A stretch of 64,000 nucleotides of DNA, taken from NCBI GenBank assembly GCA_965198905.1, contig OZ240678.1:3658001-3722000 (forward strand). The letters run 5' to 3'. The DNA is from CAHJWH01 sp965198905. Lineage in GTDB: Bacteria; Pseudomonadota; Alphaproteobacteria; Caulobacterales; Caulobacteraceae. The position numbers and the translations under genes are program-made. The notes below the pieces were generated by a model that worked only from the letters and a program-made list of their open reading frames with translations, was not told where the DNA came from and did no database searches. Shown here one piece after another: positions 1 through 8,530 of this stretch (position 1 is the first letter of the stretch; the number at the start of each line of letters is the position of its first letter).

Positions 1-533
1 ATCGTCGCTGCCGGGTAGAGGCAGACCCGCACCGCGACCCACAGGAGCGCTGCGGCGAACACCATGATCAGCAACGAAAGCATCAGCTGCACATCCGGCG
101 GCAGATGGGCCGCGTTGGAGGGGACGGCGGTCTGGCCATGCACCGCCACCACCAGGGTGATGGTGAAGATGAAGGCCAGCAGCAGCATGAACAGGATGGC
201 CAGCACGAAGAACAAGCTCAGCAAGGCTATGGCGCCCAGCAGCCGCAGCTCGGGTCGGCCGAACTGGAAACCCTGCCGCCCGATCTGGAAATCCGGGTCG
301 CCCCGATGCTCGTCGACGAAGGCCAGGCGCAGCAGGGCCGCGTTGGCCATCAGGCTGCCGAGCAGTCCGGCCACAGCGCTCAATACGCCCCTCGCCCAGC
401 CGCCGCCCGCCATATCCGCCGCGATATTGAGCAGCGCGACCAGGGCCAGAACGCCGGCGACGCGCGGGACGCTGGCGCGCGCAAATACGATCGCTGCGCG
501 CGCGGCCTCCAGCACCGGGACCCTGGTCGCCAT
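1..533 (-). CDS. Hypothetical multi-pass membrane protein (3' end outside window)
   Basis: The frame stays open from an ATG to the window edge, giving about 177 residues of the N-terminal part. It contains at least three strongly hydrophobic stretches: about residues 22-40 and 48-68, a long one at about 103-135 rich in Leu, Phe and Ile, and another near the visible end. Charged patches such as VDEHRGDPDF lie between them, as in a polytopic inner-membrane protein. The start is preceded by AGGGGG at suitable spacing; an in-frame ATG two codons upstream is too close to that site. It is divergent from trmFO. I do not recognise a family, and the missing C-terminal part prevents a firm assignment. 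Opposite-strand frames over this region are low-complexity and look like shadows. Confidence 0.7.
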   Translation of the reverse strand, partial: MATRVPVLEAARAAIVFARASVPRVAGVLALVALLNIAADMAGGGWARGVLSAVAGLLGSLMANAALLRLAFVDEHRGDPDFQIGRQGFQFGRPELRLLGAIALLSLFFVLAILFMLLLAFIFTITLVVAVHGQTAVPSNAAHLPPDVQLMLSLLIMVFAAALLWVAVRVCLYPAAT

Positions 534-655
534 CCTCATTCCCCCTGCGCCCCGCAATCGTCGGACGCGCGTTCAAACCTGCTTTCTCCTGGCGAGTCAC
601 GCAGACACACCGCAAGCGATTTCCGCCGTGAGCGCCAGGCTGTAAGGACACGCGG

Positions 656-2086
656 ATGTCCGATGCTCCCGACGCCAAGCCCATCCACGTGATTGGGGCC
701 GGCCTGGCCGGTTCCGAGGCCGCCTGGCAGATCGCCGAAGCCGGTGCGCAGGTCGTGCTGCACGAGATGCGTCCAGTGCGCATGACGCCCGCGCACCAGA
801 CCGGCGGCTTTGCGGAGCTGGTCTGCTCCAACTCCTTCCGCTCCGACGACTGGGCCTACAATGCGGTGGGCTTGCTGCACGCTGAAATGCGGGCCTGCGG
901 ATCACTGATCCTCTCGGCCGCCGATCGCCATCAGGTGCCGGCGGGCGGGGCGCTTGCGGTGGATCGCGACGGCTTCTCAGCCGAGGTGACCGCACGACTC
1001 CGCGCTCATCCCAGGGTCAGCCTCGTCCCCGGCGAGGTGGCGGGCCTGCCGCCCGCGGAGTGGGACAACGTGGTGATCGCCACCGGCCCCCTGACCTCTG
1101 AGGCCATGAGCCGGGCGATCCTGGAGCTGACCGGGGAGGGGGCGCTGGCCTTCTTCGACGCCATCGCGCCGATCGTCTACGCCGACAGCATCGACATGGA
1201 CGTAGCCTGGCGGCAGTCCCGCTACGACAAGGAAGGCCCCGGAGGCGACAAGGCGGCCTACATCAACTGCCCGATGGACAAGGCCCAATACGAGGCCTTC
1301 ATCCAGGCGCTGCTGGACGGGCCGAAGGCGGAGTTCAAGGACTGGGAGCGCGACACCCCCTATTTCGACGGCTGCCTGCCGATCGAGGTGATGGCGGAGC
1401 GTGGGCCCGAGACGCTTCGCTTCGGACCGATGAAGCCCGTGGGGCTGACCAACCCAAACCGTCCCGACAAGCCTTACGCCGTGGTGCAGCTGCGCCAGGA
1501 CAATGCGCTCGGCACACTCTACAACTTGGTCGGCTTTCAGACCAAGTTGAAGCACACGGTGCAGGCGGAGGTGTTCCGCACCATCCCTGCGCTGGAGAAC
1601 GCCCGCTTCGCGCGGCTCGGCGGCCTGCACCGCAACACCTTCCTGAACTCGCCCCGTCTGCTGGACGCCCGGTTGCGGCTGCATGCGGCGCCGCGCTTGC
1701 GCTTCGCCGGCCAGATCACGGGCGTGGAGGGCTATGTCGAAAGCGCCGCCATGGGTCTGATGGCCGGGCGCTTCGCGGCTGCGGACAGACGGGGCGAGCG
1801 GCTGTCGCCGCCGCCGGCCGAAACCGCCCTGGGCGCCCTGCTCGCCCACGTGGTCGGCGGTCACTTGGCCGAGGAGCAGGGCAAGTCGCGCTCGTTCCAG
1901 CCCATGAACATCAATTACGGGCTGTTGCCGATCCTGCCTGACCCGCCCCGTTGCGACGCAGAGGGGCGGCGCATCCCACCCAAGGACCGTGGTCGCGCCA
2001 AGAAGCGGGCGATGAGCGAGCGGGCCCTGCTCGCCTTGAAAGGCTGGACAGAGCCGGCGCCGCTGGCCGTATCTGTCGACGCCTGA
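656..2086 (+). CDS. trmFO: TrmFO, folate/FAD-dependent tRNA (uracil-54-C5)-methyltransferase
   Basis: This cytoplasmic flavoenzyme makes ribothymidine at position 54 of the tRNA T-loop. It uses methylenetetrahydrofolate as carbon donor and FADH2 as reductant. The 476-residue protein opens with a dinucleotide-binding motif, VIGAGLAGSE (residues 12-21). It carries the two conserved cysteine signatures of the family: ELVCSNSF (Cys57) and FDGCLPIEVMAERG (Cys240), matching the residues implicated in the B. subtilis enzyme. Later blocks YAVVQLRQDN, GLHRNTFLNSP and GYVESAAMG are typical of TrmFO/GidA-like folds. Its length distinguishes it from the longer MnmG. The folate-dependent enzyme replaces the SAM-dependent TrmA found in enterobacteria. 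A small secreted-protein gene follows 29 bp downstream. Confidence 0.97.
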   Translation: MSDAPDAKPIHVIGAGLAGSEAAWQIAEAGAQVVLHEMRPVRMTPAHQTGGFAELVCSNSFRSDDWAYNAVGLLHAEMRACGSLILSAADRHQVPAGGALAVDRDGFSAEVTARLRAHPRVSLVPGEVAGLPPAEWDNVVIATGPLTSEAMSRAILELTGEGALAFFDAIAPIVYADSIDMDVAWRQSRYDKEGPGGDKAAYINCPMDKAQYEAFIQALLDGPKAEFKDWERDTPYFDGCLPIEVMAERGPETLRFGPMKPVGLTNPNRPDKPYAVVQLRQDNALGTLYNLVGFQTKLKHTVQAEVFRTIPALENARFARLGGLHRNTFLNSPRLLDARLRLHAAPRLRFAGQITGVEGYVESAAMGLMAGRFAAADRRGERLSPPPAETALGALLAHVVGGHLAEEQGKSRSFQPMNINYGLLPILPDPPRCDAEGRRIPPKDRGRAKKRAMSERALLALKGWTEPAPLAVSVDA

Positions 2087-2115
2087 GCCGCCGACACCCA
2101 CCTGGAGCCGCCCCG

Positions 2116-2442
2116 ATGAAGCTGTCCCTGCTGAGAAGCCTCGCCCCCACTTTGGCCCTCGTCTTCGCCGCCGCCGGCGTCGCCCGGGCGCAGGTGACGC
2201 CGGCCCCTGCCATCGACGCGCCGCCCATCCCCCTCGCCGGGCCGCCGTCCAACCAGCCGCCGCGTCAGCTCGCCCCGGAGAGCGACGCCGCCTCCGATCC
2301 GGCGATGGCCGGGACACGCCCGCCGCCGATGACGCTCGGACTGGACAGGGGCCAGAAGCGCTGCAGGCGTGAGCACCGGGGATACGACACCCGCACCCGC
2401 AGCTACCCGGATGCACAGGGCCGCCAGCACCCCTGCGGCTGA
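2116..2442 (+). CDS. Small secreted protein with BA14K-like C-terminal motif
   Basis: A 108-residue protein with a clear Sec signal peptide: basic start MKLSLLRSL, hydrophobic core, and probable cleavage after GVARAQ. The mature part is proline- and alanine-rich up to about residue 80. It ends in a compact cationic module containing CRREHRGYDT and GRQHPCG. Two cysteines there bracket a Tyr/Arg-rich segment, resembling the terminal motif of BA14K-like lectin-domain proteins of alphaproteobacteria. This resemblance is by eye only. The gene sits closely after trmFO and 68 bp before the GH16 gene, all on the same strand. A periplasmic or extracellular location is likely; the function is unknown. 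Confidence 0.7.
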   Translation: MKLSLLRSLAPTLALVFAAAGVARAQVTPAPAIDAPPIPLAGPPSNQPPRQLAPESDAASDPAMAGTRPPPMTLGLDRGQKRCRREHRGYDTRTRSYPDAQGRQHPCG

Positions 2443-2510
2443 CCGCCGGTTTCCGGCCGAGGCTTGCCTGAGCTAAGCCGCACAGGAACGGGTAAGGCCG
2501 AGGAGCCTGG

Positions 2511-3935
2511 ATGACCTACCGCTCCAAGCTGATCGCGATCGCCTGCATCGGTCTGGCGATGATCGCCCCCGCGTCGGCCAGACCGTCGCCGCCGGCCTGG
2601 GCGGCCGGGCTCGGCATGAGCGACCTGGAAAAGGCGATCGACGCCCATATCGACATGGCCTTGGCGCGGCGCGATCTGTCGCCGGCCGCCGCCCAAAGTT
2701 TGAAGGCCAGGGTCGCCGCGCTCAGGGCCGACGAACAGGCCCGGCGCGCCGCCCTGAACTTTCCCCCTGCGGAGTTCAACCGGATCAACGGCGAGCTGCT
2801 GAAGCTGGCCGAGGCGACGCCCGAACCGGCCCCCGTCCTGCCTGCGTCCATGCCGCAAGACCCAGGCCTCCAGATCTCGGGGCCGGCCTGGGCCGCGGGG
2901 CTAGGCACCCGGGACCTGGAGGCCGAGATCGGGGCGCGTGCGGACGACGCCGTCGCCCACCACAAGCTCGATCCCACCCGCGCCGAAGCCCTCAAGGACC
3001 AGGTCCGAACGCTTCGGGCGGACGAACAGGCGCGGCGCGCGGCGTTGGACTTCCCCCCGGCCGAGTTCGACCGGATCGAGACCGCCCTCCTGAAGCTCGC
3101 CAGCCAGGTGCCCGAGCTTCCGCCGCTCCATTCGCCCGAGGAAGCGCCCACGGCGCTGGGCTGGACGGAACCGGCGTCACCGACGCCCCTGGACCTCACC
3201 GGCTATCACGCGACCTTCGGCGACGAGTTCGACCGGCTAAACATCACCGCAGATGGCGGCAAGGGGCCCTGGTATGCGCCGGTCCATTCCAGCTTTGGCG
3301 AGGCGCAGTTCGAACCGCCGGGTCCGGCCGGTCCCTTCAAGATCGTGCACGGGGGCCCGCTCGGGATTGGAGGTTCGGCGCTCGCCATCAGCGCCAATCG
3401 CGATAAGGGGGGATGGCGGTCGGGGCTGATCCAGACGCTGGACTCGCACGGTCGCGGCTTCGCCCAGCAGTACGGCTACTTCGAGATGCGCGCCAAGCTG
3501 CCCAAGGGGCAGGCCACCTGGCCGGCCTTCTGGTTGCTGACCCAGAACGGCCTGACCGATCCCACCGTCACCCGCGGCGAGATCGACGTGCTGGAGCAGT
3601 ACGGCAGCTCGCCGGAGAAGATCCACAGCTCGGTGCATCTGTGGCCCGCCGCCGCCCGCAACGCCGGCGGCCTGCCGGGTCACTGGTACAAGTCGGAAAA
3701 GATCCCGGTTGGCGACATGTCGTCGGCCTTCCACCGTTATGGGGTCATGCTGACGCCCCAGTGGGTGATCACCTATTATGACGGCCTGGAGACCTCGCGC
3801 TTCCCCATGCTCGCCCAGTATCGGACGCCGGTCTACATGCTGGTCGACCTGACCATGCACCCCAAGGGACTGGCCCAGGCGACGAACCCGTCGGTGATGC
3901 TAGTGGATTACGTGAAGGCCTACGCCAAGAGATGA
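2511..3935 (+). CDS. Secreted glycoside hydrolase family 16 with duplicated N-terminal module
   Basis: A 474-residue protein with a signal peptide ending near ASARPS. The C-terminal half is a GH16 jelly-roll catalytic domain of the beta-1,3/1,4-glucanase or laminarinase clan. It holds the diagnostic E-I-D-V-L-E motif, with Glu357 as likely nucleophile, Asp359, and Glu362 as acid/base. Supporting blocks are FGDEFDRL, QQYGYFEMRAKLP, TWPAFWLL and the late MLVDLTMHP. Between signal peptide and catalytic domain lie two near-identical copies of a module of about 75 residues. Each starts PAWAAGLG, contains LRADEQARRAAL, and ends in LLKLA; the module itself is unrecognised. A ribosome site (AGGAG) lies five bases before the ATG. 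Substrate cannot be set from sequence. Confidence 0.92.
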   Translation: MTYRSKLIAIACIGLAMIAPASARPSPPAWAAGLGMSDLEKAIDAHIDMALARRDLSPAAAQSLKARVAALRADEQARRAALNFPPAEFNRINGELLKLAEATPEPAPVLPASMPQDPGLQISGPAWAAGLGTRDLEAEIGARADDAVAHHKLDPTRAEALKDQVRTLRADEQARRAALDFPPAEFDRIETALLKLASQVPELPPLHSPEEAPTALGWTEPASPTPLDLTGYHATFGDEFDRLNITADGGKGPWYAPVHSSFGEAQFEPPGPAGPFKIVHGGPLGIGGSALAISANRDKGGWRSGLIQTLDSHGRGFAQQYGYFEMRAKLPKGQATWPAFWLLTQNGLTDPTVTRGEIDVLEQYGSSPEKIHSSVHLWPAAARNAGGLPGHWYKSEKIPVGDMSSAFHRYGVMLTPQWVITYYDGLETSRFPMLAQYRTPVYMLVDLTMHPKGLAQATNPSVMLVDYVKAYAKR

Positions 3936-3951
3936 CCCCCCTGCGAAAGGC

Positions 3952-4026
3952 TGGTGGACGCGGTAGGGATTGAACCTACGACCCCCGCCGTGTGAAGGCG
4001 ATGCTCTCCCGCTGAGCTACGCGTCC
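3952..4026 (-). tRNA. tRNA-Val (anticodon CAC)
   Basis: A complete 75-nt cloverleaf. The acceptor stem is GGACGCG paired with CGCGTCC, followed by discriminator A and an encoded CCA. The D-arm contains AGCTCAGCGGGAGAGC. The anticodon loop is TTCACAC, giving CAC, which reads GUG. The T-arm contains GGTTCAATCC. It lies between the convergent GH16 and gph genes. Confidence 0.97.
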
Positions 4027-4048
4027 GCTTGGGCCCAGGGCCTGTGCG

Positions 4049-4825
4049 TCAGGAGGCCGGGTCTATAACGGAGGCGGTCTCCAGCGGCAAGGCCCCGAGC
4101 CGCCACTCCCTGCTCCCCATGATCTGGACGGCCAGGGCGGGGAGCTCATCGAACCGCTCGATCAGGCCGTCGCCGCCCAGATCCTTCGCCGCGATCTCGG
4201 TATAGCCGAAGGTGACCACCACCACGGGCGCGCCTGCGGCGTGGGCGGAGCGGACGTCGTTGGCGCTGTCGCCGACCATCAGCGAGCGCGCCACGTCGCC
4301 GCCGGCCTCGGCGATCGCGGCCAGGTAGTGGCTGGGGTCCGGCTTGGGGCGCGGGGCCTTGTCGGCCCCGGTGATCGAGGCGAAGCGGGCCGTGAGATCG
4401 AGCGCGTCGAGCAGGGCGAGCGACAGATCGGTCCGCTTGTTGGTGCAGACGCAAAGGGTCGCCCCCGCCGCCGACAGCGCGTCCAGCGCCGCGTCCAGCC
4501 CAGGATAGGGGCGGCTGCCTTGGGCGATCCGGGCTTGGTAGGCCGCGATGAAGCGGGCGGTGAGAGCGCCGATTTCCGCCTCGTCCAGGGGTTCGCCCGC
4601 CAGGGCGAAGCCCTTGGCGATCAGGGCCCGCGCGCCCTTGCCGACCAGGATGCGCGCCGCGTCCTCCTCCACCTGCAGCAGGCCGCGTTCGCCCAGCACC
4701 ACGTTCAGCGCGCCGATCAGGTCGGGCGCGGTGTCCACCAGCGTACCGTCGAGGTCGAAGGCGATGGTGACGCCGGCCAGGCTGCCGGGGTCGTGCGTCG
4801 CGGAAGCGAATGCGGCGGGTGTCAT
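4049..4825 (-). CDS. gph: Phosphoglycolate phosphatase (HAD family)
   Basis: Hydrolyses 2-phosphoglycolate, a product of DNA 3'-end repair and oxygenase side reactions; it is a cytosolic, Mg-dependent HAD enzyme. The 258-residue protein shows all HAD motifs: motif I FDLDGTLVDTAPD near residue 23, motif II CTNKR, motif III lysine in KPDPSHYL, and motif IV MVGDSANDVRSAHAAG. The cap domain between motifs I and II is the helical type of the Gph/YieH group. The ATG chosen begins MTPAAF; no strong ribosome site is seen, and the frame continues open upstream only because it runs antisense to glmU. It is divergent from glmU. Related HAD phosphatases could differ in substrate. Confidence 0.88.
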   Translation of the reverse strand: MTPAAFASATHDPGSLAGVTIAFDLDGTLVDTAPDLIGALNVVLGERGLLQVEEDAARILVGKGARALIAKGFALAGEPLDEAEIGALTARFIAAYQARIAQGSRPYPGLDAALDALSAAGATLCVCTNKRTDLSLALLDALDLTARFASITGADKAPRPKPDPSHYLAAIAEAGGDVARSLMVGDSANDVRSAHAAGAPVVVVTFGYTEIAAKDLGGDGLIERFDELPALAVQIMGSREWRLGALPLETASVIDPAS

Positions 4826-4921
4826 CGGGTGCGGCTCGTTTGACGGTCGAAAGCCCGCGGGCTTTGGGCTAGATCGCCAGGCGAGACAAGCCGCGCCGCC
4901 AGGCGCCGAAGGAGCCGATCC

Positions 4922-6298
4922 TTGGCTGGACCCGAAGCGAACGCCGCCCCGCCCCGCGCCGTGGTCATCCTGGCGGCGGGGCAGGGGACGCGCATGCGCT
5001 CTCCGACGCCGAAGGTGATGCATCGCGTCGCCGGGCGCGCCATGCTCGACCGCGCCATCGACACGGCGCAGAGCCTGGGCGCCGAGCGGATCGTGGTGGT
5101 GGCCGGCGTTCACTCGCCCGAGGTCGGGGCCCACGTCCGCAAGCGCCTGGGCGAGCCTGCGCTGGCCATCCAGGACCCGCCCCGGGGCACCGGCCATGCG
5201 GTGCAGGCGGCGGCGGCGGCCCTGGCAGGCTTCACCGGCGATGTATTGGTCACCTACGCCGACACGCCGCTGCTCGACGCCGCAGCCGTGGCGCCGCTGT
5301 TCGAGGCGCGGGCGGCGGGCGCCGAGGTCGCGGTGCTGGGGTTCGAGGCCGCCGATCCGGGCGCCTACGGCCGGCTGGTGCTGGGCGCCGACGGCGGGCT
5401 CGACCGCATCGTGGAGGCCAAGGAGGCCTCGCCCCAGGAGCTGGCGATCCGGCTCTGCAATTCCGGCGTCATCGCCGCGCCGGCGCCGCTGCTGTTCGAG
5501 CTGTTGGGCGAGGTCACCGACGCCAACGCCAAGGGCGAATACTACCTGACGGACGTGGTCGGCCTGGCGCGTGCGAGGAGGTTGAAGGTGGCCGCCGTGC
5601 TGACCGAGGAGGCCCGGGTGCTGGGCGTGAACTCCCAGGCGGAGCTAGCCGTGGCGGAGGCGCAATGGCAGCGTACCCGGCGCAGCGAGGCTATGACCGG
5701 CGGCGTCACCATGCCGGCGCCCGAGACGGTCTTCTTCGCCCACGACACGGTGGTTGAGTCGGGCGCCCTGGTCGAGCCCCACGTCGTATTCGCCCCCGGC
5801 GTAACCGTCCGCAGCGGGGCGTTAATCCGCGCCTTCAGCCATCTGGAGGGCGCCGAAGTGCTGAGCGGTGCGATCGTCGGCCCCTATGCGAGACTGCGGC
5901 CGGGCGCGCGGATCGGCGAAGGCGCGCACGTCGGCAACTTCGTGGAGGTGAAGAACACCTCGCTAGGCCCCGGCGCCAAGGCCAACCACCTGGCCTATCT
6001 CGGCGACGGGGAGGTCGGCGCGCAGGCCAACATCGGCGCGGGCGTGATCTTCTGCAACTACGACGGCTTCGACAAGCACCGCACGGTGATCGGGGAGGGA
6101 GCGTTCGTGGGCTCAGACACCGCCCTGGTCGCGCCGGTGCGCATCGGCGCGGGGGCGATGACCGGATCGGGCTCGGTAATCACCCGCGACGTGGCCGACG
6201 ACGCCCTGGCGCTCGAACGCAGCCCGCAGGTGGACAAGCCCGGCTGGGCGGCGCGCTTCAGGGCGCGAAAGCTCTCGGGTCGAGGCCAGTCGTCATGA
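4922..6298 (+). CDS. glmU: Bifunctional GlmU: N-acetylglucosamine-1-phosphate uridyltransferase / glucosamine-1-phosphate acetyltransferase
   Basis: Catalyses the last two steps to UDP-GlcNAc, the precursor of peptidoglycan and lipid A. The 458-residue length fits the family. The N-terminal pyrophosphorylase domain opens with VVILAAGQGTRM followed by SPTPKVMHRVAGRAML, and continues through PRGTGHAVQ and VTYADTPLL. From about residue 245 on, hexapeptide repeats form the left-handed beta-helix acetyltransferase domain (for example VGNFVEVKNTSLG, NHLAYLGDGEVG, IGAGVIFCNYDG). The start is TTG, supported by GGAGCC at normal spacing. The stop overlaps the rpiA ATG by four bases (ATGA), so the two genes are probably translationally coupled. 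Confidence 0.97.
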   Translation: MAGPEANAAPPRAVVILAAGQGTRMRSPTPKVMHRVAGRAMLDRAIDTAQSLGAERIVVVAGVHSPEVGAHVRKRLGEPALAIQDPPRGTGHAVQAAAAALAGFTGDVLVTYADTPLLDAAAVAPLFEARAAGAEVAVLGFEAADPGAYGRLVLGADGGLDRIVEAKEASPQELAIRLCNSGVIAAPAPLLFELLGEVTDANAKGEYYLTDVVGLARARRLKVAAVLTEEARVLGVNSQAELAVAEAQWQRTRRSEAMTGGVTMPAPETVFFAHDTVVESGALVEPHVVFAPGVTVRSGALIRAFSHLEGAEVLSGAIVGPYARLRPGARIGEGAHVGNFVEVKNTSLGPGAKANHLAYLGDGEVGAQANIGAGVIFCNYDGFDKHRTVIGEGAFVGSDTALVAPVRIGAGAMTGSGSVITRDVADDALALERSPQVDKPGWAARFRARKLSGRGQSS

Positions 6299-6990
6299 GC
6301 GTCGAGGACCAGAAGCGCGCGGTGGGGGAGGCGGCGGCCCTGCTGGTGCAGGACGGGATGACCGTGGGCCTCGGCACCGGGTCGACCGCCGCCCAGATGG
6401 TTGTGGCGCTTGGCCAACGGGCGGCTGAGGCGCGGATGACCCTGCGGTGCGTGGCGACGTCCGAGGCCACCGCAGCGCTCGCTCTGGACTGCGGGCTGCG
6501 CGTGGTGGCTCTGGACGATGCAGGCGGGATCGACCTGACCCTGGACGGGGCGGACGAGATCGGCCCCGGTCTTTCGCTGATCAAGGGCGGCGGCGCGGCG
6601 CTGCTGCGCGAGAAGCTGGTCTGGGAGGCCTCCAGCCGCTGCGTGTGCATCGCCGACGCCGCCAAGCTGGTCCCCCAGCTCGGACGCTTTCCGCTCCCCG
6701 TAGAGGTGGTCGCCTTTGGACACGCCACGACCGCCCTTCGCCTCTCTGCGGCGGCGCGGTCTGCGGGCGTCGAGGGTCCGCCGGTGCTGCGGCTGCGGGA
6801 CGGCCAGCCCGTGCGAACCGACGGCGGCGGGGTGATCTACGATCTCGCTTGCGGCGCGATCTCCGATCCCGCCGCCCTTGCCGAGGCGCTGAAGCGCGTC
6901 ACCGGCGTCGTGGAGCATGGCCTGTTCCTGGGGTTGGCGGAGACGGCGCTGGTGGCGGACGACACCGGAGTGCGCCGGCTGGAGCGCTGA
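6295..6990 (+). CDS. rpiA: Ribose-5-phosphate isomerase A
   Basis: Interconverts ribose 5-phosphate and ribulose 5-phosphate in the non-oxidative pentose phosphate pathway. The 231-residue protein contains the standard RpiA blocks: MTVGLGTGSTAAQ (phosphate loop), TLDGADEIGPGLSLIKGGGAALLREK with the catalytic Asp/Lys region, and KLVPQLGRFPLPVEV. The late segment GLFLGLAETALV corresponds to the conserved C-terminal substrate region. It overlaps glmU by four bases, which suggests one transcript feeding nucleotide and cell-wall sugar synthesis. Glutathione reductase follows after 82 bp. Confidence 0.96.
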   Translation: MSVEDQKRAVGEAAALLVQDGMTVGLGTGSTAAQMVVALGQRAAEARMTLRCVATSEATAALALDCGLRVVALDDAGGIDLTLDGADEIGPGLSLIKGGGAALLREKLVWEASSRCVCIADAAKLVPQLGRFPLPVEVVAFGHATTALRLSAAARSAGVEGPPVLRLRDGQPVRTDGGGVIYDLACGAISDPAALAEALKRVTGVVEHGLFLGLAETALVADDTGVRRLER

Positions 6991-7072
6991 AGCTTAAGCG
7001 CGGCCATTCTCTCGTCCGCGCTGCACGTCTATATCCGCACTGAGCGTCCCGGAGGGACGAGGTGAGGACGCC

Positions 7073-8458
7073 ATGGCCTACGACTACGACCTCTTCGTCA
7101 TCGGTGCAGGTTCGGGTGGCGTGCGGGCGGCAAGGCTTGCGGCCATGACCGGCGCGCGGGTGGCGGTGGCGGAGGAGAGCCGGGTCGGGGGCACCTGCGT
7201 GATCCGCGGCTGCGTGCCCAAGAAGCTGATGGTCTACGCCTCAAACTTCGCGCGCGAGTTCAAGCTGGCCAAGGGCTATGGCTGGAGCGGATGCGAGGGC
7301 GCGCGCTTCGACTGGCGTACCTTCCTGGACGCCAAGGACCGCGAGATCGCGCGGCTGTCAGGCGCCTACACCGCCAACCTGAAAAAGGCCGGAGCGGACC
7401 TGTTCCACACCAAGGCGCGCTTCGTCGATCCCCACACGCTAGAGCTGGTCGGCCAGGACAAGACGGTCACCGCCGAGCGCATCCTGATCGCGGTCGGCGG
7501 CCGTCCGCGCATGCCGAACGACGTGCCGGGGGCGGAGTTCGGCATCACTTCAGACGAGGCCTTCCACCTGGAACATCTGCCCAAGTCGATCCTGATCGTC
7601 GGCGGCGGCTACATCGCGGTGGAGTTCGCCTGCATCTTCCACGGCCTGGGCGTGGACGTGACCCTGGCTTATCGCGGCTCCAACCTCCTGCGGGGCTTTG
7701 ACGAGGACGTGCGGGCGCATGTGTCCGCGGAACTTGTCAAGCGCGGGCTGAAGATCGCCCTGGCCTGCCAGCACGAGCGGATCGAGAAGATCGAGGGCGG
7801 TTTCCGCAGCCACCTGACCGACTCCATGGTGGTGGAGACCGAGCAGGTGATGTTCGCCGTCGGGCGCGCGCCGCACGTCATGGGACTGGGCCTGGAGGCG
7901 GCGGGGGTGGAGCTGAACGACCGCGGCGCGGTGGCGGTGGACGACTTCTCCCAGACCAACGTGCCGCACATTTTCGCCGTGGGCGACGTCACCGACCGGG
8001 TCAACCTGACGCCGGTGGCGATCCGCGAAGGCGCGGCCTTCGCCCAGACGGTGTACTACGACCGCCCGACCAGGTTCGATCATGCCGACATCCCGACCGC
8101 GGTGTTCACCCAGCCACCGGCCGGCGTGGTCGGCCTCACCGAGGCCGAAGCCCGCCACAAGCTGGGCAAGGTCGATGTCTACATGACCAAGTTCCGGGCC
8201 ATGAAGACTGCCTTCGCGGGCGATGACGAGCTGACCATGATGAAGCTTGTCGTGTGTCCGCACGACGGCAAGGTCGTGGGCTGTCACATCGTGGGGCCGG
8301 ACTCTCCGGAGATGATCCAGCTCGCCGCGATCGCCGTGAAGGCTGGCCTGACCAAGGAACAATGGGACGCCACCTGCGCGCTGCATCCTTCCGCGGCCGA
8401 GGAACTGGTGACGCTGCACGAGAAGTATACGCCGGCCGAGCTGATCGCGGCGGAGTAG
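7073..8458 (+). CDS. gor: Glutathione-disulfide reductase
   Basis: An FAD- and NADPH-dependent enzyme that keeps cytosolic glutathione reduced. The 461 residues match the family. The FAD motif VIGAGSGGVRAARLA (residues 9-23) is followed by the redox disulfide in GGTCVIRGCVPKKL (Cys42 and Cys47). The spacing and the VPKK tail separate it from lipoamide dehydrogenase. The second nucleotide fold is at ILIVGGGYIAVEFA. FAVGDVTDRVNLTPVAIREG is the C-terminal FAD contact region. The dimer-interface active site reads LHPSAAEELV, with the catalytic His and a Ser in place of the more common Thr. GAGGA lies before the ATG. Confidence 0.95.
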   Translation: MAYDYDLFVIGAGSGGVRAARLAAMTGARVAVAEESRVGGTCVIRGCVPKKLMVYASNFAREFKLAKGYGWSGCEGARFDWRTFLDAKDREIARLSGAYTANLKKAGADLFHTKARFVDPHTLELVGQDKTVTAERILIAVGGRPRMPNDVPGAEFGITSDEAFHLEHLPKSILIVGGGYIAVEFACIFHGLGVDVTLAYRGSNLLRGFDEDVRAHVSAELVKRGLKIALACQHERIEKIEGGFRSHLTDSMVVETEQVMFAVGRAPHVMGLGLEAAGVELNDRGAVAVDDFSQTNVPHIFAVGDVTDRVNLTPVAIREGAAFAQTVYYDRPTRFDHADIPTAVFTQPPAGVVGLTEAEARHKLGKVDVYMTKFRAMKTAFAGDDELTMMKLVVCPHDGKVVGCHIVGPDSPEMIQLAAIAVKAGLTKEQWDATCALHPSAAEELVTLHEKYTPAELIAAE

Positions 8459-8530
8459 AAGCCTTGGCCGAGCTTCCTGCAGGAGGCGAACGGCCCTATA
8501 TGCCGACATCTTGTTGATCGGGTTATCGTA

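Noticed and set aside
64..692. Plus-strand frames at the window start
   Set aside because: They are antisense to a convincing multi-span membrane protein frame and are low complexity.
977..2416. Long minus-strand frame opposite trmFO
   Set aside because: No motifs, no ribosome site, Arg/Gly-rich composition; trmFO on the plus strand is unmistakable.
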